A stretch of 64,000 bases of DNA. Source: Minwuia thermotolerans (GTDB taxonomy: Bacteria; Pseudomonadota; Alphaproteobacteria; Minwuiales; Minwuiaceae). The position numbers were made by a program, and so were the translations under genes. Every line of letters starts with the position of its first letter. Within the stretch, counting starts at the first letter, position 1. A model generated the notes under the pieces. The model worked only from the letters and a program-made list of their open reading frames with translations. It made no database searches and was not told the origin of the DNA. Shown piece after piece: positions 45,350 through 53,348 of this stretch. The stretch covers positions 338,676 through 402,675 of the forward strand of contig NZ_PIGG01000026.1 of assembly GCF_002924445.1 (NCBI RefSeq), written 5' to 3'.

Positions 45350-46975
45350 GCGCCCGGGGCGAAGATGTGCGCGCCGACACCGGCAGCTATCTCGCCGGCG
45401 ACCGGTCGATCCGCGCCTGGCTGACGACCACGGACCACAAGCGGATCGCCTGGCTCTACCTCGTCTCCATCACCGCTTTCTTCTTCGTCGGCGCGGCGGC
45501 GGCGCTGGCCATCCGGCTCGAATTGCTGACCCCCAATCCGCTGTTCTTCGATTCGGAGGCCTACAACCGCCTGTTCTCGCTGCACGGCATCGTCATGGTC
45601 TGGTTCTTCCTGATCCCGTCAATTCCGGCGACGCTGGGCAACTTCCTGCTGCCGATCATGATCGGCGCAAAGGACCTGGCCTTCCCGCGGCTCAACCTGC
45701 TGTCCTGGTACATCTACGCCCTGGGCGGGCTGTTCACGGTGCTGACCGTGATCGTCGGCGGTGTCGACACGGGTTGGACCTTCTATACGCCCTACAGCAG
45801 CATGTTCGCGCATTCTGCGGTGGTGTTGGCCGCGACCGGGGTCTTCGTCGTCGGTTTCTCCTCGATCCTGACCGGCATCAACTTCATCGTCACCACCCAC
45901 ACCATGCGGGCGCCGGGGCTGAGCTGGTTCCGGCTGCCGCTGTTCGTCTGGGCGAACTACGCCACCGGCCTGATCATGGTGCTGGCGACACCGGTACTCT
46001 CGATCACCCTTGTCCTGATCCTGCTGGAACGCACCCTGGGGATCGGCGTCTTCGATCCGGCGCTGGGCGGCGATCCGCTGCTGTTCCAGCACCTGTTCTG
46101 GTTCTACTCCCACCCGGCGGTCTACATCATGATCCTGCCGGGCATGGGGGTGGTGAGCGAGATCATCGCCTGCTTCGCGCGCAAGCCGGTCTTCGGTTAT
46201 CGAGCGATGGCCTACGCAATCCTGGCGATCGCGCTGATCGGCTTCCTGGTCTGGGGACACCACATGTTCATCGCCGGGCAGTCGATGTACGCCAGCCTGG
46301 TGTTCTCCTTCTTCAGCTACCTCGTCGCCGTGCCCTCGGCCGTCAAGGTGTTCAACTGGACCGCCACCCTGCACCGCGGCCGCATCAGCCTGACCGCGCC
46401 GATGATCTACGCCATGAACTTCGTCGGCTTCTTTCTGGTCGGCGGGCTGACCGGACTGTTCCTGGCAGCCCTGGCGGTGGACGTGCATCTGACCGACACC
46501 TATTTCGTGACGGCCCATTTCCACTTCATCATGGTCGGCGGCATGGTCACGGCCTATCTGGGCGGGATACATTTCTGGTGGCCGAAGATGACCGGCCGGC
46601 TCTATCCGGAGATCTGGGCCCGCGTCGCGGCCGTGACGCTGTTCGTCGGCTTCAGCGCGACGTTCCTGCCCCAGTTCCTGCTGGGCTTCGCCGGCATGCC
46701 GCGCCGCTATCACACCTATCCCGACCAGTATCAGTTGCTGCACGACATCTCGTCGGTCGGCGCCATCGTCCTGGGGGCGGGCTATCTGATGCCGGGGGGC
46801 GGGCTATCTGATGCCGGCGGTCTACCTGCTCTGGTCGCTGATCTGGGGCCGCCGCGCAGGATCGAATCCCTGGGAGGCGATCGGCCTCGAGTGGTCGATC
46901 CCGTCGCCCCCCGGCAAGCACAATTTCGAGGAGCCGCCGCGTATCGGCGGACCGCCCTATGCCTATCGACGGTGA
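45346..46975 (+). CDS. coxA: caa3 oxidase subunit I (A2-type), frameshifted by a 22-bp duplication
   Basis: Haem-copper oxidase catalytic subunit. Haem a and CuB ligands are visible: [20 protein letters not shown] (the YSHPxV motif of A2-type enzymes in place of the A1 Glu), WGHHMF and [10 protein letters not shown]. At codon ~480, in the last helix, a perfect 22-bp tandem duplication (46774-46817) shifts the frame. Without it the protein is 535 residues and ends in the normal tail [13 protein letters not shown], stop 46973-46975. As given, translation runs out of frame to 47196 (616 aa) with a nonsense tail across coxC. ATGA overlap with coxB. Confidence 0.9.
46774..46817 (+). repeat. 22-bp perfect tandem duplication inside coxA
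   Basis: Copy 1 is 46774-46795 and copy 2 is 46796-46817, each GGGGCGGGCTATCTGATGCC plus GG. The identity extends one base upstream (period 22, 23 matches). 22 is not a multiple of three, so the reading frame is lost. Removing one G from the six-G junction run would instead leave an in-frame seven-residue duplication (GAGYLMP repeated). Confidence 0.95.
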
Positions 46976-47624
46976 GCGCGCCAGCAACGAGCCCGGGGCG
47001 GCCCATTTCGAGGACGCGGGGCAGGAGCGTCAGGCACATCTGGCGGGCATGTGGCTCTTCCTGGCGACGGAGCTGCTGTTGTTCGGGGGGCTCTTCTGCG
47101 CGTACGCCGTCTACCGGGTCAGCTACGGCCCGGCTTTCGCCGCCGCCGCCGGCGAGCTTGATCTCAAGCTGGGTGCCATCAATACCGCCATCCTGATCAC
47201 CAGCGGTCTGGCCATGGCGCTGACAGAACCGGCGATGGCGGCGGGCCGGCGCAGGGCGGCGCTGACCCTGCTGGCGACGACGGGTGCGCTGGCGCTCGTA
47301 TTCCTTTCCATCAAGGGCCTGGAATATCACCATGAAATCGGCAAGGGTCTCGCGCCGCTGCCGGGGCTGGCGTTCCGCTATGACGGGCCACGGCCGGAGC
47401 AGGCGGAGATGTTCTTCAACTTCTACTTCGCCATGACCGGCCTGCACGCCCTGCACATGGCGATCGGCGTCGGGCTGATCGGCTGGATGGCGGCGCGGAT
47501 CGCACGCTGGCGGAGGCCGGCGAAGCTGGAGCGCCGGCTGCGGATCGTCGGCCTCTACTGGGCCTTCGTCGATGCGGTCTGGCTGCTGCTCTTTCCCACG
47601 CTCTACCTTTTGCGGGGAGGTTGA
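46959..47624 (+). CDS. coxC: cytochrome c oxidase subunit III
   Basis: Seven-helix-type subunit III of 221 residues, starting [13 protein letters not shown]. Conserved blocks are [20 protein letters not shown] and [20 protein letters not shown], and the terminal [18 protein letters not shown]. It overlaps the end of the restored coxA frame by 17 nt, so the normal coxA stop lies inside it. In the frameshifted state ribosomes from coxA run on past this start, which could disturb its expression. Confidence 0.92.
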   Translation: MPIDGERASNEPGAAHFEDAGQERQAHLAGMWLFLATELLLFGGLFCAYAVYRVSYGPAFAAAAGELDLKLGAINTAILITSGLAMALTEPAMAAGRRRAALTLLATTGALALVFLSIKGLEYHHEIGKGLAPLPGLAFRYDGPRPEQAEMFFNFYFAMTGLHALHMAIGVGLIGWMAARIARWRRPAKLERRLRIVGLYWAFVDAVWLLLFPTLYLLRGG

Positions 47625-47627
47625 ACG

Positions 47628-47909
47628 ATGCGGGATGTGGCGCGCGGCGTTCTCGCCTGGATCGTGTTGCTGGGTCTGCTCGGCCTGTCGCTGGCGCTGA
47701 CGGATCTCGACCTCACGCCCTGGCGGGTCGCGGGTCATCTGGGCGTCGCCGCGCTGCAGGCCGCGCTGATATTCGCCGTCTTCATGCGGCTGAGGGAGGC
47801 CGGCGGGCTGGTGCGCGTGATGGCGCTCGGCGGGCTGGTCTGGCTTGCCGTGCTCTTCGGCCTGACGTTGCTGGACTATGCCTTCCGCGCGCCCTCCGGC
47901 GTTTCGTGA
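47628..47909 (+). CDS. cytochrome c oxidase subunit IV (small, prokaryotic type)
   Basis: 93-residue protein with three hydrophobic helices (about 8-26, 34-53 and 62-84), matching the CyoD/CtaF-like subunit IV family. It begins MRDVARGVLAW. It lies 3 nt after coxC and closes the ACIII-caa3 operon. A 90-nt gap before the next gene shows no obvious terminator hairpin. Confidence 0.82.
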   Translation: MRDVARGVLAWIVLLGLLGLSLALTDLDLTPWRVAGHLGVAALQAALIFAVFMRLREAGGLVRVMALGGLVWLAVLFGLTLLDYAFRAPSGVS

Positions 47910-47999
47910 GGCCGGCCCGGACGATCCGCCGCATGGGGTCCGGCGCCGCGGCCCTCAAATGGCATGTCATGCCGCCCGTCGTTGTGTGCAGGAGGCCGC

Positions 48000-49655
48000 A
48001 TGAACCGTGACGTTCTGAAACGCTACAGCCTGTTCATCGCCGGCCTGGTTTTTACCGCCCTGTTTGCGGTGCTGGGCTGGCTCGTAAGTCCGTGGTTCCT
48101 GACCGGGCTGGTCGTCGCTGCGCCACTCGCTGCGCTGGGCGTGCGCGACTGGCGACAGACGCGCTGGACGCTGACACGGAACTATCCCGTTGCGGCGCGC
48201 ATCCGCTGGCTGGCGTTGAGCCTCCGGCCCTATCTCAGGGCCTACATCGTCGAAGGAGACCGGGAAGGGAAACCCTTCGACATGCGCGCGCGAAACCTGA
48301 TCCACGCCCGGGCGCGCGGCTTCAACGACACCATTCCCTTCGGGACCGAACTGGACACGGCCTCGGGGGAATATGAATGGCTCGGTCATTCCATGGAGCC
48401 GGCAAACGACCCCGACCGGAACCCTCGCATCGATATAGGTGGTCCACAATGTGGGCGCCCCTACAACGCCTCCGTCTTCAACATCTCGGCGATGAGCTTC
48501 GGTTCCCTTTCGGGGAACGCCATCGAGGCGCTGAACCTGGGCGCGGCGAAGGGCGGCTTCTATCACGACACCGGGGAAGGCGGCATAAGCCCCTATCACC
48601 TCAGGCACGGCGGCGACCTGGTCTGGGAGCTGGGCACAGGCTATTTCGGCTGCCATGACGGCGAAGGGAATTTCGACCCGGGAGCGTTCGCCGAGAAGGC
48701 GCGGATGGACCAGGTGAGGATGGTCGAGATCAAGCTCAGCCAGGGCGCCAAGCCCGGCCATGGCGGCATGTTGCCCGGGGCCAAGGTCACCGAGGAGATC
48801 GCGGAGACGCGCAGCGTGCCGGTTGGTGAAACGGTGATCTCGCCAAACAGCCACCCGGCCTTCTCGACCCCGGTGGAACTGCTGGAGTTCGCGGCCCGCC
48901 TGCGTGAGCTCTCCGGCGGCAAGCCCGTTGGCGTCAAGCTCTGCGTCGGCCAGATCCACGAAGTTCTGGCGGTGATGAAGGCGATGCTGAAGACCGGCAT
49001 CCTGCTGGATTTCATCGTCGTCGACGGTGGCGAGGGCGGTACCGGCGCCGCACCCAAGGAGCTTTCGGACCGGGTGGGCATGCCGCTCACCGACGGGCTG
49101 GTGACCGTGCGCAACGCACTGGTCGGCACGGGCCTGCGCGACGAAGTCAGCCTCGCCGCCAGCGGCAAGGTGTTTTCCGGCGCGGGGCTGGCGCGCAACT
49201 TCACCATCGGCGCGGACTGGTGCAATGCCGCCCGCGCCTTCATGTTCTCCATCGGCTGCATCCAGGCGCAACGCTGCCATCTGGATACCTGTCCGACGGG
49301 CGTCACGACGCAGGACAAGGGCCGTCAGCGCGGCCTCGTCGTCGATGTCCAGGGTCCGCGAGCGGCGCGGTTCCACGCCAAGACCGTGGAGGCGTTGACC
49401 GAGATCCTGGGCGCCGCCGGCCTGACCCATCCGCGCGAACTGAAGCCGCATCACCTGGTCCACCGCATCGGCGAGAGCGACGCCGCCTCGATCGATCAGG
49501 TCCACGACTTCCTGGCGCTGAATGCGCTGCTCGACGCGCCGGAGGAGACGATCTACGCCGACTGGTGGGAGGCCGCCTCGGCGGACAGCTTCAGGGCGCA
49601 GATTCCGCTGGATCCGCAGGGTTCCCGCGCGCCGATGAAGGCGGCCGCCGACTGA
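48000..49655 (+). CDS. FMN-binding glutamate synthase-like protein, membrane anchored
   Basis: 551-residue protein of the GltB-central/FMN domain family without glutaminase or NADPH modules. Two N-terminal helices (about 10-46) anchor it. The FMN barrel includes GGVSP-type GEGGISPYHLRHGGDLVW, and the FMN phosphate site is VDGGEGGTGAAPKE. The [3Fe-4S] cysteine cluster appears in CIQAQRCHLDTCPTG. GGAGG precedes ATG 48000. Such proteins use ferredoxin or another donor, and the substrate is unproven. It follows the oxidase operon by 90 nt. Confidence 0.85.
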   Translation: MNRDVLKRYSLFIAGLVFTALFAVLGWLVSPWFLTGLVVAAPLAALGVRDWRQTRWTLTRNYPVAARIRWLALSLRPYLRAYIVEGDREGKPFDMRARNLIHARARGFNDTIPFGTELDTASGEYEWLGHSMEPANDPDRNPRIDIGGPQCGRPYNASVFNISAMSFGSLSGNAIEALNLGAAKGGFYHDTGEGGISPYHLRHGGDLVWELGTGYFGCHDGEGNFDPGAFAEKARMDQVRMVEIKLSQGAKPGHGGMLPGAKVTEEIAETRSVPVGETVISPNSHPAFSTPVELLEFAARLRELSGGKPVGVKLCVGQIHEVLAVMKAMLKTGILLDFIVVDGGEGGTGAAPKELSDRVGMPLTDGLVTVRNALVGTGLRDEVSLAASGKVFSGAGLARNFTIGADWCNAARAFMFSIGCIQAQRCHLDTCPTGVTTQDKGRQRGLVVDVQGPRAARFHAKTVEALTEILGAAGLTHPRELKPHHLVHRIGESDAASIDQVHDFLALNALLDAPEETIYADWWEAASADSFRAQIPLDPQGSRAPMKAAAD

Positions 49656-49658
49656 CTG

Positions 49659-50564
49659 CTATTCCGCGGCCTCGGCCAGCAGCCAGTTGCGGAAGGCGCT
49701 GATCCGCGGCTGGTCGGACTTCTCTGGCGTGGTGACGAACCAGTACGACATGGTCAGTGGCTGCTCGGTCTCGAACAGCGGCACCAGCCGCCCGTCGGCG
49801 ATGTCCTGGGCCGCGATGGAACGGCGCGCCAGCACGATGCCGACACCATCGATCGCCGCCTGCAGGGCGTGGTCGGCGAAGGAGAAATGCGGTCCCCGGC
49901 GCCAGTCCACGATCTCGTCCACGCCGGCAGCGGTCAGCCAGGCTTGCCAGTCCGGCGTCATCGGGTCGAAGCGCAGCGAATCGTCATGCACCAGCGGCAG
50001 GCGCGCCAGGTCCGCGGGTGTCCTGATCGGTCCTTCCTGCTCCAGCAAAGCCGGGCTCGCCGCAGGCAGGATGGTGTCGTCCAGAATCTTCCAGACCTTC
50101 TGGCCCGGATAGATGCCGCGGCCGAAGCGGATGGAACAGTCGATGTGATCGCGGCGGAAATCCGCCATCTCCACGCTCGCCGAGATTCTGACGTCGTAGT
50201 CGGGATAGGCGCGGTTGAAACGGTCGAGGCGCGGGATCAGCCACTTCACGGCAAAGGACGGCACCGTCGAGACGGCGATGACATTGGTGTCGTCCGGCCC
50301 TTCGATCGCCGAAAGCGCCTCCACCATCTGGTCGAAGGCGGCCGACAGGCCGGGCAGCAGCCGCCGGCCCCGGTCGGTCAGTTCGACGGAGCGGTTCAGG
50401 CGCGCGAACAGCTCCACGCCCAGATGGTCTTCCAGGGTGCGGACCTGGTGACCGACGGCGGCGGGCGTCACCGCCAGCTCTTCCGCCGCGGCCTTGAAAC
50501 TTTCGTGGCGGGCTGCGGCCTCGAAGGCGCGCAGCGCGTTGAGCGGCGGCAGGCGTCTCTTCAT
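49659..50564 (-). CDS. LysR family transcriptional regulator (GcvA-like)
   Basis: 301 residues from MKRRLPPLNALRAFEAAARH. The N-terminal winged HTH (about 5-64) includes SFKAAAEELAVTPAAVGHQVR, and the effector domain covers the rest with a VSTVPSFAVKWLIPRL start typical of GcvA-type members. GcvA in other bacteria controls glycine cleavage. Here the target is unknown. It converges with the FMN protein gene (3-nt gap) and diverges from a DUF1127 gene. A LysR-box-like palindrome lies just upstream. Confidence 0.92.
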   Translation of the reverse strand: MKRRLPPLNALRAFEAAARHESFKAAAEELAVTPAAVGHQVRTLEDHLGVELFARLNRSVELTDRGRRLLPGLSAAFDQMVEALSAIEGPDDTNVIAVSTVPSFAVKWLIPRLDRFNRAYPDYDVRISASVEMADFRRDHIDCSIRFGRGIYPGQKVWKILDDTILPAASPALLEQEGPIRTPADLARLPLVHDDSLRFDPMTPDWQAWLTAAGVDEIVDWRRGPHFSFADHALQAAIDGVGIVLARRSIAAQDIADGRLVPLFETEQPLTMSYWFVTTPEKSDQPRISAFRNWLLAEAAE

Positions 50565-50572
50565 CGGTCCCT

Positions 50573-50591
50573 GATATACTATTGGTATGTC
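50573..50591. promoter_or_regulatory. candidate LysR operator
   Basis: Interrupted inverted repeat GATATAC-TATTG-GTATGTC, seven-nt arms with one mismatch and a core ATAC/GTAT, centred 18 nt upstream of the LysR start and 128 nt upstream of the DUF1127 start. Size and position suit LysR autoregulation. Confidence 0.4.
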
Positions 50592-50709
50592 GAGCGTGGA
50601 GAATATGTCGTTTGCTGCGCTGCGGTAAAGCACCATTTCACCGTTCAACGGAGATCAGATCGATTTCCACCCGGGCAAAAAAGCCTTTGCCGAACGAAGG
50701 AGTTGAACG

Positions 50710-50937
50710 ATGACTGTCCAGAGCTACGACATCCGCCATGGTGACGCCGGCTTCTTCGCCCGTCTGGGCGAGCGCGTCGCTGCTGTCGTCGAACGCATCG
50801 GCGATTTCTATGCCGAGGAAGGCCGCCTCCGCCAGCTCATGGCGCTGGACGACCGCACCCTGAAGGACATCGGCCTCAGCCGTGCTGAACTCACTTCCGT
50901 CGCCCGCCACCCGCTCGACAAGACGCGGACCCGCTGA
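50710..50937 (+). CDS. DUF1127 domain protein
   Basis: 75-residue basic protein. The DUF1127 signature LMALDDRTLKDIGLSRAEL lies at about 44-62. Several alphaproteobacterial DUF1127 proteins act in RNA-linked or phosphate-responsive regulation, but the role here is unknown. GAAGGAGTTGAACG precedes the ATG. It diverges from the LysR gene and converges with trmFO, ending 7 nt before its stop. Co-regulation by the adjacent LysR protein is possible. Confidence 0.88.
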   Translation: MTVQSYDIRHGDAGFFARLGERVAAVVERIGDFYAEEGRLRQLMALDDRTLKDIGLSRAELTSVARHPLDKTRTR

Positions 50938-50943
50938 CGCCTG

Positions 50944-52311
50944 CTACTCGGCGGCGATCGTCTCGCCGCCGAGCCAGCCGGCCAGGGCAGCCAGTGCCCG
51001 GTCGGAATAGGCCTTGCGCTTCCGCCGTTGCTTGTCGCGGCCCCGGAAACGCTCGCCGAGTTCCGGGAAGAGGCCGAAATTCACGTTCATCGGCTGGAAG
51101 GTCCGCGCGTCGGCGCCGCCGGTGATGTGGCTGTGCAGGGCTCCCATGGCCGTCTCCGCAGGTGGCGGGTCGATCAATTCGCCCCGGGCCTCGGCGGCGG
51201 CCAGCCGTCCGGCCAGCAGGCCGATCGCGGCGCTTTCCACATAGCCCTCGACGCCGGTGATCTGGCCGGCGAAGCGCAGGCGCGGTTCGGCCTTCAGGCG
51301 CAGTTGCGGGTCCAGCAGGCGCGGGCTGTTGATGAAGGTGTTGCGGTGCAGACCGCCGAAGCGCGCGAACTGCGCGTTTTCCAGCCCCGGGATCATCCGG
51401 AAGACCCGGCCCTGCTCGCCGTATTTCAGCTTCGTCTGGAAGCCGACGATGTTGTAGAGCGTGCCCAGCGCGTTGTCCTGGCGCAGCTGGACGACCGCGT
51501 GAGGCGACTCGCCGGTGCGCGGGTCCGTCAGCCCGACCGGCTTCATCGGGCCGAAGCGCAGCGTCTCCCGCCCGCGTGCCGCCATGACCTCGATCGGCAG
51601 GCAGCCCTCGAAATAGGGCGTCGATTTCTCCCAGTCGCGGAATTCGGTCTTGTCTCCCTCCAATATCGCATCGAGGAAGGCGTTGTACTGTTCTTCGTTC
51701 AGTGGACAGTTGACGTAGTCGGCGGTGCCGCCCCCCGGACCGGGCTTGTCGTAGCGCGACTGGAGCCAGACGATGTCGAAGTCGATGGACTCGCGGGTCA
51801 CGATGGGCGCGATGGCGTCGAAGAAGGCCAGCGCGCCCTCGTCGGTGAGCGAAAGGATCGCCTCGCTGAGCGCCGGCGAGGTCAGCGGCCCGGTCGCGAT
51901 GATGACGCTGCGCCATTCGGCCGGCGGCAGGCCGGGCACTTCGCCGCGCTCTATCGTCACCAGCGGCTCCGCCTCGATGGCCGCCTGCACGGCGCCGGAG
52001 AAACCGTCGCGGTCGACCGCCAGCGCGCCGCCCGCGGGCAGCTTGTGACGGTCCGCGGCAGTCATGATCAGGGAATTGGCGCGCCGCATCTCCTCGTGCA
52101 GCAGTCCGACGGCGTTCTGTTCGGCGTCGTCGGAGCGGAAGGAATTGGAGCACACGAGCTCGGCCAGGCCATCGGTCTGGTGGGCGTCGGTTCGGCGCTC
52201 CGGGCGCATCTCGTGCAGCACGACGGGCCAGCCGGCGCGCGCGATCTGCCAGGCCGCCTCGGAGCCGGCCAGGCCACCGCCGACGACGTGGATGGGGTCA
52301 CGATCTGTCAT
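50944..52311 (-). CDS. trmFO: methylenetetrahydrofolate-tRNA-(uracil-5-)-methyltransferase TrmFO
   Basis: Folate- and FAD-dependent enzyme making T54 in tRNA. 455 residues from MTDRDPIHV. The dinucleotide fold [16 protein letters not shown] (8-23) is intact. Family-specific blocks are [40 protein letters not shown] and [17 protein letters not shown], and the C-terminal [15 protein letters not shown]. No N-terminal extension is needed: a frame reaching 52347 lacks support. It is convergent with DUF1127 and divergent from the AEC transporter gene. Confidence 0.96.
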   Translation of the reverse strand: MTDRDPIHVVGGGLAGSEAAWQIARAGWPVVLHEMRPERRTDAHQTDGLAELVCSNSFRSDDAEQNAVGLLHEEMRRANSLIMTAADRHKLPAGGALAVDRDGFSGAVQAAIEAEPLVTIERGEVPGLPPAEWRSVIIATGPLTSPALSEAILSLTDEGALAFFDAIAPIVTRESIDFDIVWLQSRYDKPGPGGGTADYVNCPLNEEQYNAFLDAILEGDKTEFRDWEKSTPYFEGCLPIEVMAARGRETLRFGPMKPVGLTDPRTGESPHAVVQLRQDNALGTLYNIVGFQTKLKYGEQGRVFRMIPGLENAQFARFGGLHRNTFINSPRLLDPQLRLKAEPRLRFAGQITGVEGYVESAAIGLLAGRLAAAEARGELIDPPPAETAMGALHSHITGGADARTFQPMNVNFGLFPELGERFRGRDKQRRKRKAYSDRALAALAGWLGGETIAAE

Positions 52312-52406
52312 GCGACCCGAAATAGTGCGAAGCCGCCCGCCGCACAAGCGAATGACAGGGCCGCCGCGCGCGCTATAACGCTGAGACGCAAGAGGGGAGG
52401 GGCCGC

Positions 52407-53348
52407 ATGGGCGCCGTCATCGAGATCGTCCTGCCGGTCTTCGCGCTGATCGCGATCGGCTACGCGCTGGGCCGTTCGCCGTTGCTGGCGGGAGAGGCCG
52501 GTATCAAGGCGCTGACCAATTTCGTCTTCTACGCCGCCATTCCGGCGCTGCTGTTCCGGCTGTTCGGCCGCGGCCTGCCCGAGCAGGGGATCGAATGGTC
52601 GATCGTGCTGGGCTATTTCGCCGCCGTGCTGACGCTGTTCGCGCTGACCATGGCCATGGGCCGCTTTGTCTTCGCCAACGGCAAGCCGGAACTCGGTCTG
52701 GCGGGCATGTCGGCGGTCTTCTCCAACACCGTGCTGATGGGCATTCCGCTGATCTACACCGCCTTCGGCGAGGCGGGGATGCTGCCACTGCTCATGATCG
52801 TCACCTTCCATCCGATGATCCTGATCCCGCTGGCGACGCTGCTGGTCGAGGCGCTGCGCGGCGAGGGCGGGGTAAATCCGGGCCGCATCCTGCTCAACGC
52901 GTTCCGCAGCCTGGCGGTCCATCCGGTCATCCTGGGCATGGTCGCCGGCATCGCCTTCGGCTTCACCGGCTGGACTCTGCCGTCGGTTCTCGACCGGCTG
53001 ATCGACATGCTCTCCGCCGCAGCGACGCCGGCCGCGCTCTGCGCCCTCGGTGCATCGCTGACGCAGTTCTCCCTCGCCGGCGACCTGAAGGAGAGCCTGA
53101 CCCTGGTGGCGCTGAAGCTGGCGGCGCTGCCGCTGCTGGTGTGGTTCTTCACCGCCATCGTCTTCCAGAACGACCCGCTCTGGGTCGCCGTCGCCACGAT
53201 CAACGCCGGCATGCCGGCGGGGGTGAACGTCTTCCTGCTGGCGCGCTACTACGGCATCTACACCCAGCGTTCGGCCTCGGCGATCCTGCTCGGCACTGGT
53301 CTGTCGCTGTTCACGATCTCGGCGCTGATGGCCATCTTCACCCGCTGA
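52407..53348 (+). CDS. AEC-family auxin efflux carrier-type transporter
   Basis: 313-residue permease with about ten helices, five plus five, starting [22 protein letters not shown]. The N-terminal half has [16 protein letters not shown] and the middle shows the AEC crossing motif [20 protein letters not shown]. The C-terminal half is [10 protein letters not shown] and [20 protein letters not shown]. Family members export malonate, malate or auxin-like acids, so an organic-acid efflux role is inferred. AGAGGGGAGGGG precedes the ATG. Its last 11 nt overlap the convergent propeller gene. Confidence 0.85.
   Translation: MGAVIEIVLPVFALIAIGYALGRSPLLAGEAGIKALTNFVFYAAIPALLFRLFGRGLPEQGIEWSIVLGYFAAVLTLFALTMAMGRFVFANGKPELGLAGMSAVFSNTVLMGIPLIYTAFGEAGMLPLLMIVTFHPMILIPLATLLVEALRGEGGVNPGRILLNAFRSLAVHPVILGMVAGIAFGFTGWTLPSVLDRLIDMLSAAATPAALCALGASLTQFSLAGDLKESLTLVALKLAALPLLVWFFTAIVFQNDPLWVAVATINAGMPAGVNVFLLARYYGIYTQRSASAILLGTGLSLFTISALMAIFTR

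Noticed and set aside
46818..47196. C-terminal extension of coxA that overlaps coxC
   Set aside because: It exists only because of the 22-bp frameshift. The restored frame gives the normal oxidase tail, while the extension is Ser/Arg-rich with no similarity to any domain.
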